Below are positions 9,665-16,906 of a stretch of 64,000 nt of DNA, one piece after another. Numbering within the stretch: position 1 is the first letter of the stretch; every line of letters begins with the position of its first letter. The notes under the pieces are model-generated. The model was given only the letters and a program-made list of their open reading frames with translations, ran no database searches and had not been told where the DNA came from. The translations under genes and the position numbers were made by a program. Source of the stretch: Pelagovum sp. HNIBRBA483 (GTDB lineage: Bacteria > Pseudomonadota > Alphaproteobacteria > Rhodobacterales > Rhodobacteraceae); assembly GCF_040931995.1 (NCBI RefSeq), contig NZ_CP162412.1:2395001-2459000 (forward strand). The letters run 5' to 3'.

Positions 9665-11252
9665 AAAGTTCCGCATCCGTCGGACCAGCCGCCCCGCGAC
9701 CGAAAATGCCCCTTCCGCAAGCGATCAGGTCGCTGGCACCGAACAGCCGAACCCGCAATCTTCCAGCAGCACGGCGCCATCACAACAAACGCCGAGCGAC
9801 CGCGAGACAGCCGCCCAGCAACTCGATGCCATACGCCAAGAGGGCCTGACCGGCCGCCAGCTCCGCATGGCACGGCGGATCGCGCAGAAATATGGCATCC
9901 CAGCGACCTCGGATTTCGATGCAGTTCGGCAGCTTCGGGCGCGCGGCATCAATCCGTTCGAAAAGGCCAATCTGCTGGATATCGTCTCTGAACAGAACGC
10001 CGAAGCCGACAACGACGCCCAAATCCAACTGCCCCGCACCGTGCAGCAGCCCGGGCGCGAGGTTGCGCTCCACGATCCCCGCCTCGCCGCCGAACAACGC
10101 GCGAGCGAGATCCGCCGCGTACAGCAAGATATTGCCCGCCGCCGCAAGCGCCGCCTATTTGGCCTCTTCGCGCGGCTGACAGCCTTTGTTTTTCTACCGA
10201 CCATTGCCGCGGGTTACTATTTCTACGTCTACGCCACCCCGATGTACGCCACTAACACCGAGTTCGTCATCCAACAGGCCGAACCCGCCGCAGGTGGCGC
10301 CGCCGGTGGCTTAGGCGGCTTGTTCCAAGGCACGTCGATGGCAACCCAGCAAGACAGCATCACAGTGCAATCCTATCTCGGTTCCCGCGCCGCGATGCTC
10401 CGTCTGGATGAGGAGCACGGCTTCAAGGAACACTTCAGCGATCCATCGATCGACCTTCTGCAACGCCTGCCCGAAGGGGCAACCAACGAAGAAGCGTTCA
10501 AGGTCTATACGGATCGGGTTCAGCTTGGCTACGATCCGACCGAAGGCATCCTGAAGATGGAAGTGGTCGCCACCGACCCCGAAACCAGCCAGCGTTTTGC
10601 CGAAGCACTCGTCAGCTATGCCGAGGAGCAGGTCGATCACCTGACCCAGCGTCTGCGCGAGGATCAAATGAAAGGCGCGATGGAAAGCTATAACGCGGCC
10701 GAAGAACGCCGGACCGCCGCGTTGAACGAACTCCTGCGCATTCAAAACGAGGTCGAGCTGATCGACCCCGTTGGTGAATCCGCGGCTGTTCTCAGCCAGA
10801 TTTCGGCGCTCGAAACCCAACGACAGCAAAAGGTTCTGGAACTCACCAGCCTGCAAAACGCCCGTCGCCCCAATCAGGGCCGTGTTCAAGCCGTACAGGG
10901 CGAAATCGCGGGGCTCGAGTCCCTCATCGCCGATCTGCGCTCCCAGATGACCCGCGCGAATGGCGACAATACGACACTCGCCGCCAAGAATACCGAGCTA
11001 CGCATCGCAGAAGAGAACTACCAGTTCCAAACCGTCATGGTGCAGCAAGCCCTCGCCGCGCTTGAGGGCGCACGTTTGGAGGCTAACCGACAAGTAAGAT
11101 ACCTCTCTGTCGGCGTCGAACCTATCGCCCCTGACCAAGCCACCTATCCGCGCGCGTTCGAGAATACGGCCATCGCTTTCTTCATCTTTGCGGGCATTTA
11201 CCTGATGTTCTCGCTGACTGCCGCGATCTTGCGCGAACAGGTGTCGTCCTGA
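9642..11252 (+). CDS. Capsule polysaccharide export inner-membrane protein, KpsE-like (PCP-3 type)
   Basis: A 536-residue protein. Its first ~170 residues are a hydrophilic extension rich in Q, S, T and P that contains an LTGRQLRMARRIAQKYGI segment and a basic RRRKRR stretch just before the first membrane span (about residues 182-205). A long periplasmic region with coiled-coil character (about 310-450) follows, then a second span near the C-terminus (NTAIAFFIFAGIYLMF). Two spans flanking a coiled coil is the polysaccharide co-polymerase/KpsE plan; the N-terminal extension is much longer than in E. coli KpsE. The ATG at 9642 lies inside the end of kpsT. Its last base is shared with the kdsA start (TGATG). 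Confidence 0.8.
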   Translation: MTTNPKARKFRIRRTSRPATENAPSASDQVAGTEQPNPQSSSSTAPSQQTPSDRETAAQQLDAIRQEGLTGRQLRMARRIAQKYGIPATSDFDAVRQLRARGINPFEKANLLDIVSEQNAEADNDAQIQLPRTVQQPGREVALHDPRLAAEQRASEIRRVQQDIARRRKRRLFGLFARLTAFVFLPTIAAGYYFYVYATPMYATNTEFVIQQAEPAAGGAAGGLGGLFQGTSMATQQDSITVQSYLGSRAAMLRLDEEHGFKEHFSDPSIDLLQRLPEGATNEEAFKVYTDRVQLGYDPTEGILKMEVVATDPETSQRFAEALVSYAEEQVDHLTQRLREDQMKGAMESYNAAEERRTAALNELLRIQNEVELIDPVGESAAVLSQISALETQRQQKVLELTSLQNARRPNQGRVQAVQGEIAGLESLIADLRSQMTRANGDNTTLAAKNTELRIAEENYQFQTVMVQQALAALEGARLEANRQVRYLSVGVEPIAPDQATYPRAFENTAIAFFIFAGIYLMFSLTAAILREQVSS

Positions 11253-12085
11253 TGCATAACGTCCAGATCGGCACGGTCAGTGTGAGCAATGAGGCTCCGC
11301 TGACACTGATTGCCGGCCCTTGCCAGATCGAGTCGCGGGACCACGCGCTGCGGATTGCCGAAACACTGGCAAAGGCAACCCAGAAGGCTGGCGCCAGCTA
11401 CATTTTCAAAGCGAGCTTCGACAAGGCCAACCGCACCTCTGCAACAAGCCCGCGCGGCCCCGGAATGGATGCGGGGCTTGCCATTCTCGCCGCCGTCCGC
11501 AGCGAAATTGGTTGCCCTGTTTTGACCGATGTGCATCTGCCCGACCAATGCAGCACCGTCGCCGAAGTTGCCGATGTGCTGCAAATTCCGGCCTTCCTTT
11601 GCCGCCAAACAGACCTAATCACCGCCGCCGCCCGCACGGGCGCGGCGATCAACCTCAAGAAAGGTCAATTCCTCGCCCCGTGGGACATTCCGCCAGCTGC
11701 GGAGAAAGTCACTTCTTGCGGCAACGACAGGCTCTTGATCACCGAGCGCGGCACATCGTTCGGATACAACACGCTGGTGACGGATATGCGCGGCCTGCCC
11801 ATCATGATGCAGACAGGCTTTCCGGTGATTATGGACGCCACGCATTCCGTCCAACACCCCGGTGGTGCAGGCACCGCTTCAGGGGGGGACCGCCGCTTCG
11901 CACCCGTCATGGCCCGCGCCGCTGTATCGCTCGGAATCGCAGGCGTCTTTATCGAATGTCACCCCGATCCAGACAGCGCACCCTCCGACGGACCAAACAT
12001 GATTCCCCTCTCCGAGATGCCCGAACTCATCGCCTCACTGATGCGATTTGACGCCCTCGCAAAGGCCGATCCGGTCCGTCTCTGA
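11252..12085 (+). CDS. kdsA: 3-deoxy-8-phosphooctulonate synthase (KDO-8-phosphate synthase)
   Basis: A 277-residue DAHP/KDO8P-synthase fold protein of normal length. It condenses PEP with arabinose 5-phosphate to give KDO-8-phosphate, the precursor of KDO for lipopolysaccharide core and some capsules. Recognisable stretches are IAGPCQIESRDHAL, FKASFDKANRTS, INLKKGQF, RGTSFGYN and MDATHSVQHPGG. The end has FIECHPDPDSAPSDGPNMI. The ATG overlaps the stop of the KpsE-like gene, so capsule export and KDO synthesis are translationally linked, consistent with KDO acting as the capsule linker. Confidence 0.95.
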   Translation: MHNVQIGTVSVSNEAPLTLIAGPCQIESRDHALRIAETLAKATQKAGASYIFKASFDKANRTSATSPRGPGMDAGLAILAAVRSEIGCPVLTDVHLPDQCSTVAEVADVLQIPAFLCRQTDLITAAARTGAAINLKKGQFLAPWDIPPAAEKVTSCGNDRLLITERGTSFGYNTLVTDMRGLPIMMQTGFPVIMDATHSVQHPGGAGTASGGDRRFAPVMARAAVSLGIAGVFIECHPDPDSAPSDGPNMIPLSEMPELIASLMRFDALAKADPVRL

Positions 12086-12175
12086 GGGCAAAAGAGATTC
12101 AACAAAATCCATCCGATTTTTTGCACAATCGCTCTTGAACCATGGCAGCCTTCAGAATATGAACCCCTTCGTCGC

Positions 12176-12250
12176 TGGGGTGTAGCCAAGTGGTAAGGCA
12201 ACGGTTTTTGGTACCGCGTACCGTAGGTTCGAATCCTACCACCCCAGCCA
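12176..12250 (+). tRNA. tRNA-Gln (anticodon TTG)
   Basis: A 75-base tRNA with encoded CCA. The acceptor arms are tggggtg (12176-12182) and caccccA (12240-12246), followed by discriminator G and CCA. The T-arm is gtagg-ttcgaat-cctac. The anticodon loop tttttggt carries TTG, read as Gln. The outermost pair of the anticodon stem appears to be A-C, a mismatch. The gene lies 173 bases from the recombinase gene of a mobile cassette, a common arrangement for integration near tRNA genes, but no repeat of the tRNA 3' end was seen within the window. Confidence 0.95.
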
Positions 12251-12422
12251 AACACTTCTCTGATTTCAGACCCTGAGAAGTTGCCGGTCAATTGCCGCGT
12301 GTTTCCGGGCGCTTGGCATGCGGCGCGTCGAGCAGAGACACAATCCCGAGTAGATCCGAAGCCGATTTCGGGCCGCAGTCTCTGTTTGCAATTCCGACGG
12401 TACGAGTTTGGGGATTCTGATG

Positions 12423-14054
12423 TCAGAGCGCTGCGAACTGCTCGCGCTGTTCTGACCAGATTGCGGGGAACCGGGTCTTGATCAGATAATCGGTTGTGAG
12501 ACCCTCGGGTTGTTCACCCTGAACGATGGAGCAAAGAACATCAGGGGCGAGCAACGCGAGACTGGCCACGTCCTGAACGCGCCGTTTTGAAACGCCATCG
12601 GTTTCTGCGATCTCCGAGAAGGTCTTTCCCGCAATGACCATCGACAACCAACGGCGCCCCTTGATGATGTTCTGCACGAGGGTTTGGTCGATATCCGGTG
12701 GCGGTGCACCCAGATGCAACTTCAACTCCACCCCGCGCCGGCGCATCTGAAAGGGCGCTTTGATCAGCAATTCCCGCTGATTAATCTGTTCTGACTGACA
12801 CCCCAACTGTTTTTCGAGAACCGCAGCGCTCAATTGTACGGTGACCAAACCCGGTCGCAAATCAGCACGTTCAACAAGTGCCAGGCATGCTTGCGTCTGC
12901 GTTAGATCTTTCAGTTTTTCCACCGCCGAGACGATCTCTGCCGCCGATGCTTTCTGGATCATTGACGAAGCCGCATCAGGTCGGCCCAAATGCTGCGCAA
13001 CCAGAACTGTCAGAAGCCTTTCAACCTGCTCGGCGGGTAGCCGCCAGGCGCCAGGATGTTTCCGACGGCGATCTTTGACCAGCCGATGAGAGATATAATA
13101 GCGCAGGCGCCTGCCGTTCTTGCGGCTGTGGCTGGGTGTCAGGCGATCGCCAGTTTCATCGAAGAGCTTTCCAGCCAGCAGCGATGTTGTTGCCTTTTTT
13201 CCTGAACCCCGTGCGATGGAGGCCCTGCCTTGCAGCATATCCTGAACCGTGTCCCAGATCTCCGGATCAATGATCGCAGGATGCTGCCCTTCATACACCT
13301 GCTGTTTGTGATGGATCCGTCCGGCATAGACTGGGTTGCTCAGGATGTGCTGGAGGTGACCACGATCAAAGTGTTTTCCGCCTGATATCCGACCACCCGC
13401 CCTGTTACGGCACCGGGACCTGAGGTCGAGTTGCTTTGCCCGCTCTTTCACCTCTCGCAAGGTGCCGTGTTTCAGATAGAGGTCGTAAAGCGTCCGGATC
13501 GTAGTCGCTTCATTCTCGTCGACCTTCAACGTTCGGCCATCCGGTTGATAGCCAATTGGAACGCTCCCGCCCATCCACATTCCCTTGCGTTTCGAGGCTG
13601 CGATCTTGTCCCGGATCCGCTCTGCCGTGACCTCACGCTCGAATTGCGCAAAACTGAGCAGCATATTGAGAGTCAGCCGCCCCATGCTGGTGGCCGTGTT
13701 GAAGCTTTGGGTAACCGAGACAAAGGACGTCCCGGCCGCGTCCAATCGATCGACCAGTTTTGCGAAGTCGGCCAGCGAGCGCGTCAGGCGGTCGATCTTG
13801 TAGACAACAATCTGGTCGACGCGTTTTTCATCGACAGCCTGCATCAATCGCTTCAGTGCCGGGCGATCCAGATGCCCGCCCGAGATCCCGCCGTCGTCAT
13901 AGTGGTCCGGGAGCAGTTCCCAGCCCTCGTGCTTCTGGCTGGCGATATAGGCTTCGCAGGCCTCTCGCTGCGCATCGAGGGAGTTGAAGTCCTGCTCCAG
14001 GCCATCTTCGGAACTCTTGCGGGTGTAGATGGCGCAGCGGATCCGACGCATCAC
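12423..14054 (-). CDS. Large serine recombinase (resolvase/recombinase domains)
   Basis: A 543-residue large serine recombinase. The N-terminal catalytic domain (about residues 5-155) has the nucleophile region IYTRKSSEDG (Ser14 or Ser15), the DGGISGGHLDRPALKRL stretch and VVYKIDRLTRSL with conserved arginines. A recombinase domain follows at about 170-290, including PIGYQPDGR and HILSNPVYAGRI, then a long C-terminal DNA-binding region ending with a helix-turn-helix-like segment (TFSEIAETDGVSKRRVQDV). Such enzymes integrate or invert DNA without host factors. The start (GTG 14054 or ATG 14051) overlaps the stop of the DUF2924 gene. It forms a three-gene unit with DUF2924 and DUF3489. Confidence 0.93.
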   Translation of the reverse strand: MMRRIRCAIYTRKSSEDGLEQDFNSLDAQREACEAYIASQKHEGWELLPDHYDDGGISGGHLDRPALKRLMQAVDEKRVDQIVVYKIDRLTRSLADFAKLVDRLDAAGTSFVSVTQSFNTATSMGRLTLNMLLSFAQFEREVTAERIRDKIAASKRKGMWMGGSVPIGYQPDGRTLKVDENEATTIRTLYDLYLKHGTLREVKERAKQLDLRSRCRNRAGGRISGGKHFDRGHLQHILSNPVYAGRIHHKQQVYEGQHPAIIDPEIWDTVQDMLQGRASIARGSGKKATTSLLAGKLFDETGDRLTPSHSRKNGRRLRYYISHRLVKDRRRKHPGAWRLPAEQVERLLTVLVAQHLGRPDAASSMIQKASAAEIVSAVEKLKDLTQTQACLALVERADLRPGLVTVQLSAAVLEKQLGCQSEQINQRELLIKAPFQMRRRGVELKLHLGAPPPDIDQTLVQNIIKGRRWLSMVIAGKTFSEIAETDGVSKRRVQDVASLALLAPDVLCSIVQGEQPEGLTTDYLIKTRFPAIWSEQREQFAAL

Positions 14055-14464
14055 TGCACTCCGAAGAAGCGGGGTCCGGACCAGCGGGCGCCGGTGATGT
14101 GTCGGGCAATGGCCGACAAGGACGGCCAGGTTTTCCCATCCATGACGTAGCCGCCCTCCACCACCTCAACCTGATACGTACGGCCATTCCATTCGCGGAT
14201 CAGATGCGACCCCGGTTTTGTCGCGGCTGGATGGGATTTACCGGAGGCGATCTGGTTCAGACGCCGGGTGGTCTTGATTGACACACCGCCCAGCGTCTCA
14301 TTTTGTGTCTCCCAGATCAGCACCCGCTTCATAAACTGCGGAGAGAGGTGTTTGGGCGGCGGACGCCCAAACACCTCTCTCCAGCGATTCAGGCATTCGG
14401 CACGATCAAAGGCACTGATATCTGCAATCAGGCTTTCCAGTTTGCCGGGGCCGTCACCGCTCAT
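14051..14464 (-). CDS. DUF2924 domain-containing protein
   Basis: A 137-residue protein recognised as DUF2924 by its opening (LIADISAFDRAECLNRWREV, FGRPPPKHLS, FMKRVLIWE) and by the C-terminal PGSHLIREWNGRTYQVEV and GKTWPSLSAIARHITGARWSG segments. The last part resembles short DNA-binding modules found in recombinase-associated proteins. The biochemical role is unknown. It overlaps the DUF3489 gene by 4 bases upstream and the serine recombinase by 4 bases downstream. The codons for WREVFGRPPPKHLSP form a perfect inverted repeat, annotated separately. This family commonly accompanies a large serine recombinase in alphaproteobacteria (established association; mechanism not known). Confidence 0.85.
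   Translation of the reverse strand: MSGDGPGKLESLIADISAFDRAECLNRWREVFGRPPPKHLSPQFMKRVLIWETQNETLGGVSIKTTRRLNQIASGKSHPAATKPGSHLIREWNGRTYQVEVVEGGYVMDGKTWPSLSAIARHITGARWSGPRFFGVQ
14340..14382. repeat. Perfect 19-bp inverted repeat inside the DUF2924 gene
   Basis: The arm ggagagaggtgtttgggcg is read on the minus strand from 14382 to 14364. Its exact complement follows from 14358 to 14340, with a 5-base centre. All 43 bases are coding. At the RNA level this gives a very stable hairpin about 300 bases upstream of the recombinase start. At the DNA level its size and symmetry resemble a dimer binding site. Confidence 0.95.
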
Positions 14465-14724
14465 GCTGCAGTGTCCGCCCTGACCACGCGATAGACCGAA
14501 CCTTTGTCGCTATCGCTGCGTTCGATCTGGTAGCCTGCCTTGCGTTGGGCGGAGATCGCGGCTCGTGCCGTATGGGGCTGCCAGCCGAAGGTCTTCTGTA
14601 ACTGCGCCAGCGTTACTCCGGATTTCCGGGTCAACAACTTGTGCAACTGGACGCTGCGCGTCGCCTTGACGCCGAAAAGTTTTGGGCTCGCCGGTTTGTT
14701 CTCTTGATGAGATGACACTGCCAT
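14461..14724 (-). CDS. DUF3489 domain-containing protein (winged-helix-like)
   Basis: An 87-residue protein matching DUF3489: a short polar N-terminus, then a helix-turn-helix-like segment (LLTRKSGVTLAQLQKTFGWQ, PHTARAAISAQRKAGY) and a beta-wing (YQIERSDSDKGSVYRVV). The fold suggests DNA binding, possibly as a transcriptional switch for the cassette; this is inference. It is the promoter-proximal gene of the DUF3489-DUF2924-recombinase unit and overlaps DUF2924 by 4 bases (ATGA). Upstream to 14981 no other gene is apparent. Confidence 0.82.
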   Translation of the reverse strand: MAVSSHQENKPASPKLFGVKATRSVQLHKLLTRKSGVTLAQLQKTFGWQPHTARAAISAQRKAGYQIERSDSDKGSVYRVVRADTAA

Positions 14725-14980
14725 CGTGTTTCTCCACTCTGCGGGCGAAGGCCAATCCCCCGCCCTGTACTGAGTGGAGCCCGGACATTCCGGGCGGCAC
14801 GCTGCCTGGTCAGTACCGCTCTGTCGCGCTCAGAAGTCCAGTGGATTATGGAAAAGTTGGGCGGATTGCGGTCATACACTGCGGTCGCGAAACGGTAAGG
14901 TTGCCGGCAAAATAGCTGACATTCGGTTAACTGTCAGACTTGCGTTCTTGGCCTCGATGGGTGTTTGCAGTGGCTCCGAT

Positions 14981-15040
14981 CAGGCTCGCGTAGCGATCGG
15001 AAAGGTCGAAGAAGCCCATCTGCGCCATCGCTGCATCCAT
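14981..15040 (-). pseudogene. Remnant of an IS5-type transposase N-terminus
   Basis: Read on the minus strand from the ATG at 15040, twenty codons give MDAAMAQMGFFDLSDRYASL. From memory this matches the first residues of a group of IS5-family transposases common in Rhodobacterales. After this the reading frame loses all resemblance, so only the extreme 5' end of the gene survives. It lies just outside the DUF3489 cassette and before the truncated nnrU, marking this junction as a rearrangement scar. Confidence 0.45.
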
Positions 15041-15106
15041 CTGACGTGTCACGACACCGAGGATACCCCGCCATCAGCGCGGGGGCAATTTATAGAGGTG
15101 CCCATA

Positions 15107-15162
15107 GGCGTATCGTTCCTTTTGGAGGTTCTGGCAGGCGTGGACACCCGCCACGATACGCC
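15107..15162. repeat. 10-bp inverted repeat between IS remnant and nnrU fragment
   Basis: ggcgtatcgt at 15107-15116 is the exact complement of acgatacgcc at 15153-15162, with 36 bases between. It lies in non-coding DNA between the transposase remnant and the nnrU fragment and may be the end of a lost mobile element. Confidence 0.5.
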
Positions 15163-15230
15163 GCCTTCTCAGGCCCCATCACCCAGTTTCAGCCATAGCT
15201 CGTCATTGTGATTGGCAGTGGAGACCGAAA

Positions 15231-15605
15231 CCGTTTTCATTTGGTGGTGCACGCAACGACAGGTTTGATCCAGACGCTCCCGGAATCGTGAGCTTCTGCC
15301 GCCATCCGCTGTTGATCGCGCTTTCCATATGGGCATTTGCACATATCTTGCCGAACGGTGATCTGGCCCATGTGCTGCTGTTCACCGTTTTTGCCGGCTT
15401 CGCAGTGTTGGGACAAAAGATCATCGACAGGCGCAAGCAACGGCAGATGGGCGCTGCAGCATGGACCGAACTATGGTTACAAACCCGCAAAGCGCAGATC
15501 ACGGTTTCGGCGGGGTCAGTTGTTCGGTTCGTGGCGGCTTTACTGCTTTATCTTTTGTTGATCGGGTTCCACCCGCTGCTTTTCGGGGTCAGTCCACTGC
15601 CATGA
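15231..15605 (+). pseudogene. nnrU: NnrU family protein, 5'-truncated
   Basis: From about 15231 the frame reads PFSFGGARNDRFDPDAPGI, then CRHPLLIALSIWAFAHILPNG, DLAHVLLFTVFAGFAVLG, IIDRRKQRQMG and a last membrane helix ending GFHPLLFGVSPLP before TGA at 15603-15605. These are the central and C-terminal parts of the NnrU family, membrane proteins linked to nitrite and nitric oxide metabolism. The N-terminal third is absent and no start codon with a ribosome-binding site precedes the family-like sequence, so the gene was cut at its 5' end, probably by the rearrangement that left the IS5 remnant. A GTG at 15288 could start a shorter product, but this is unlikely to be functional. Confidence 0.8.
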
Positions 15606-15631
15606 TGCGCCAATCGGCGACAACAAAGGGG

Positions 15632-15943
15632 CTACCCGTTTTCATCCTCAATCCAAGTTTTCGCCGCAACCGCGCGTGGCAAGCCAAGTGGACCAATTGC
15701 AAGCAGGGCCACTTGCTGAATGGCTGCCTCCTCGATTCCTTCGGCGCGCGCGCGCCGACAGTGAGAATGGACTGCTCCTTCAGAGGCAGCTCCAACAGCA
15801 AGCGCAAGTTTAACCAGGCGGCGTTCACGGTCGCTTAGAGGGCCAGCTTCGGCGCGGGCCTTTCCAAGTGCCGCATAAGCACTTCACAGGTCAGGATGTT
15901 GTTCAGCGAGCTCTCCGGCGGCTCCGGGCAAAGTCTTGGACAC
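15632..15943 (-). pseudogene. Carboxymuconolactone decarboxylase (CMD) family protein with in-frame TGA
   Basis: Reading the minus strand from GTG at 15943 gives VSKTLPGAAGELAEQHPDL, then TGA (15884-15886, codon 20). The same frame continues with SAYAALGKARAEAGPL, SDRERRLVKLALAVGAASEG, AVHSHCRRARAEGIEEAA and VAAKTWIEDENG before TAG at 15632. This is a complete small CMD/AhpD-like domain. The stop sits where relatives commonly have Trp (PEVWKAY-type), so one TGG-to-TGA change explains it. Only one Cys is present, in HSHCRRA, unlike the CxxC of AhpD. It starts 9 bases after the stop of the Crp/Fnr regulator and was probably co-transcribed with it. Confidence 0.7.
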
Positions 15944-15952
15944 GGGTGCTTC

Positions 15953-16648
15953 TTAGGTCGAGTGATCATCAATAAGTGGGCTGGGTTTAGCAAAACGCAT
16001 CAATTCCTCGGCGTCTGTGATCTTGATATGATTGCCATCGACGCGAACGCCATAGGGTTCCAGGCCTTTGAAGGCGCGGCTGAGGTTCTCGGGGGTCATT
16101 CCCAAAAACGATGCCAAGCGCCGCTTCTCCATAAGCAAGTCAAATGCGCTTGATCCTGTGCGCCCCATTTGGCGCAACAAGTAGTTTGCCAGTCGTTCCA
16201 ATGACGTCCTAAGCTTGAGATCTTTGGTATTCTTGACGACGGCGCGATAACACTGGGAAAGCTCGGTCACGATGGCCCTTGCAAACGCACCGTCTTTTTC
16301 AAACACCTGACGCACATCCTCTGACGGTAGAAGAATAATCCTGCTTTTTTCCAATGTACGCGCTGACATCAGGTAAGGGGCGTCCTTGATAGTCGCTGCC
16401 AAAATGAATGTGCTGACAGGTCGCACAGTCGCCATACTGGTTTCCCTACCGTTCCATGAAGAAAACAGGTCAACGGCACCGGAGACGACAACATGCAGAA
16501 AATCCGGTGAGTCACCTTCGGTGATCAGATCAATACGTGGCGGGAAGTTCTGGACGTAGGACCCTCGCATGAGGGACTCGAAATTGACCTGATCCATATC
16601 GGCAAATAGCGCGAGAGCGCGCACGTCTTGTCGATACGATTCGGGCAT
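15953..16648 (-). CDS. Crp/Fnr family transcriptional regulator, likely NarR/NNR type
   Basis: A protein of about 231 residues with a cyclic-nucleotide-binding-like beta-barrel (about residues 20-120), a dimerisation helix and a C-terminal helix-turn-helix (KRRLASFLGMTPENLSRAFKGL). The recognition helix carries the E-x-x-S-R pattern of FNR-type proteins that bind TTGAT-N4-ATCAA. There is no N-terminal cysteine cluster and only one Cys, so it is not an oxygen-sensing FNR; NarR/NNR/DNR-type sensing of nitrate, nitrite or NO is more likely. ATG 16648 is preferred over GTG 16666 because a GAGGTGG ribosome-binding sequence lies 10 bases before it. It is divergent from the nar operon. Confidence 0.87.
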   Translation of the reverse strand: MPESYRQDVRALALFADMDQVNFESLMRGSYVQNFPPRIDLITEGDSPDFLHVVVSGAVDLFSSWNGRETSMATVRPVSTFILAATIKDAPYLMSARTLEKSRIILLPSEDVRQVFEKDGAFARAIVTELSQCYRAVVKNTKDLKLRTSLERLANYLLRQMGRTGSSAFDLLMEKRRLASFLGMTPENLSRAFKGLEPYGVRVDGNHIKITDAEELMRFAKPSPLIDDHST

Positions 16649-16698
16649 TGTCTGCTTCCACCTCACCTTTGTACTTTGAAATCACCCTTGGCAACCAC

Positions 16699-16712
16699 TT
16701 GATAATTGTCAA
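16699..16712. promoter_or_regulatory. FNR/NNR-type box upstream of the Crp/Fnr regulator
   Basis: TTGATAATTGTCAA matches the TTGAT-N4-ATCAA consensus in nine of ten fixed positions and has a perfect TTG-N8-CAA core. Its centre is about 57 bases upstream of ATG 16648, allowing a class II position with a short leader. Autoregulation is inferred. Confidence 0.65.
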
Positions 16713-16813
16713 GCCTTCGATTGACAGCCGCTACCGCCTGATTTGACGGACCGCCTAACGCGACATGACCAATTTCTGTAAGCTATTTATTTTGCTGCAT
16801 AAAAGTCGTCTTT

Positions 16814-16827
16814 TTGATCTGCATCAA
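16814..16827. promoter_or_regulatory. Perfect FNR/NNR box upstream of narK1
   Basis: TTGATCTGCATCAA is an exact TTGAT-N4-ATCAA site centred at 16820.5, 86 bases before the narK1 ATG. If it sits at -41.5, transcription would start near 16862 with a leader of about 45 bases. It is the only perfect site seen upstream of the nar genes and probably drives the whole operon. Confidence 0.85.
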
Positions 16828-16906
16828 CAATCGCAGAACCGAACGACCTCATTTCTATCGCAACCCAGAACAGCAGCAACGGCTGCAAAAAGGCGGAGGG
16901 GCCGCG

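Noticed and set aside
14774-15211. A 145-codon plus-strand frame over the IS5 relic
   Set aside because: No ribosome-binding site or family resemblance; the opposite strand carries the transposase-like peptide.
12176-15300. Direct repeat of the tRNA-Gln 3' end as attachment site
   Set aside because: No second copy of the T-arm/acceptor sequence was found to the right of the cassette, so att sites are not claimed.
15589-15828. A 79-codon minus-strand frame starting near 15828
   Set aside because: The neighbouring phase gives clear CMD-family sequence, so this frame is a shadow of the broken gene.
16814-16906. TTG at 16814 as the narK1 start
   Set aside because: The TTG is the first half of a perfect FNR box, and the ATG at 16907 has a strong ribosome-binding site.
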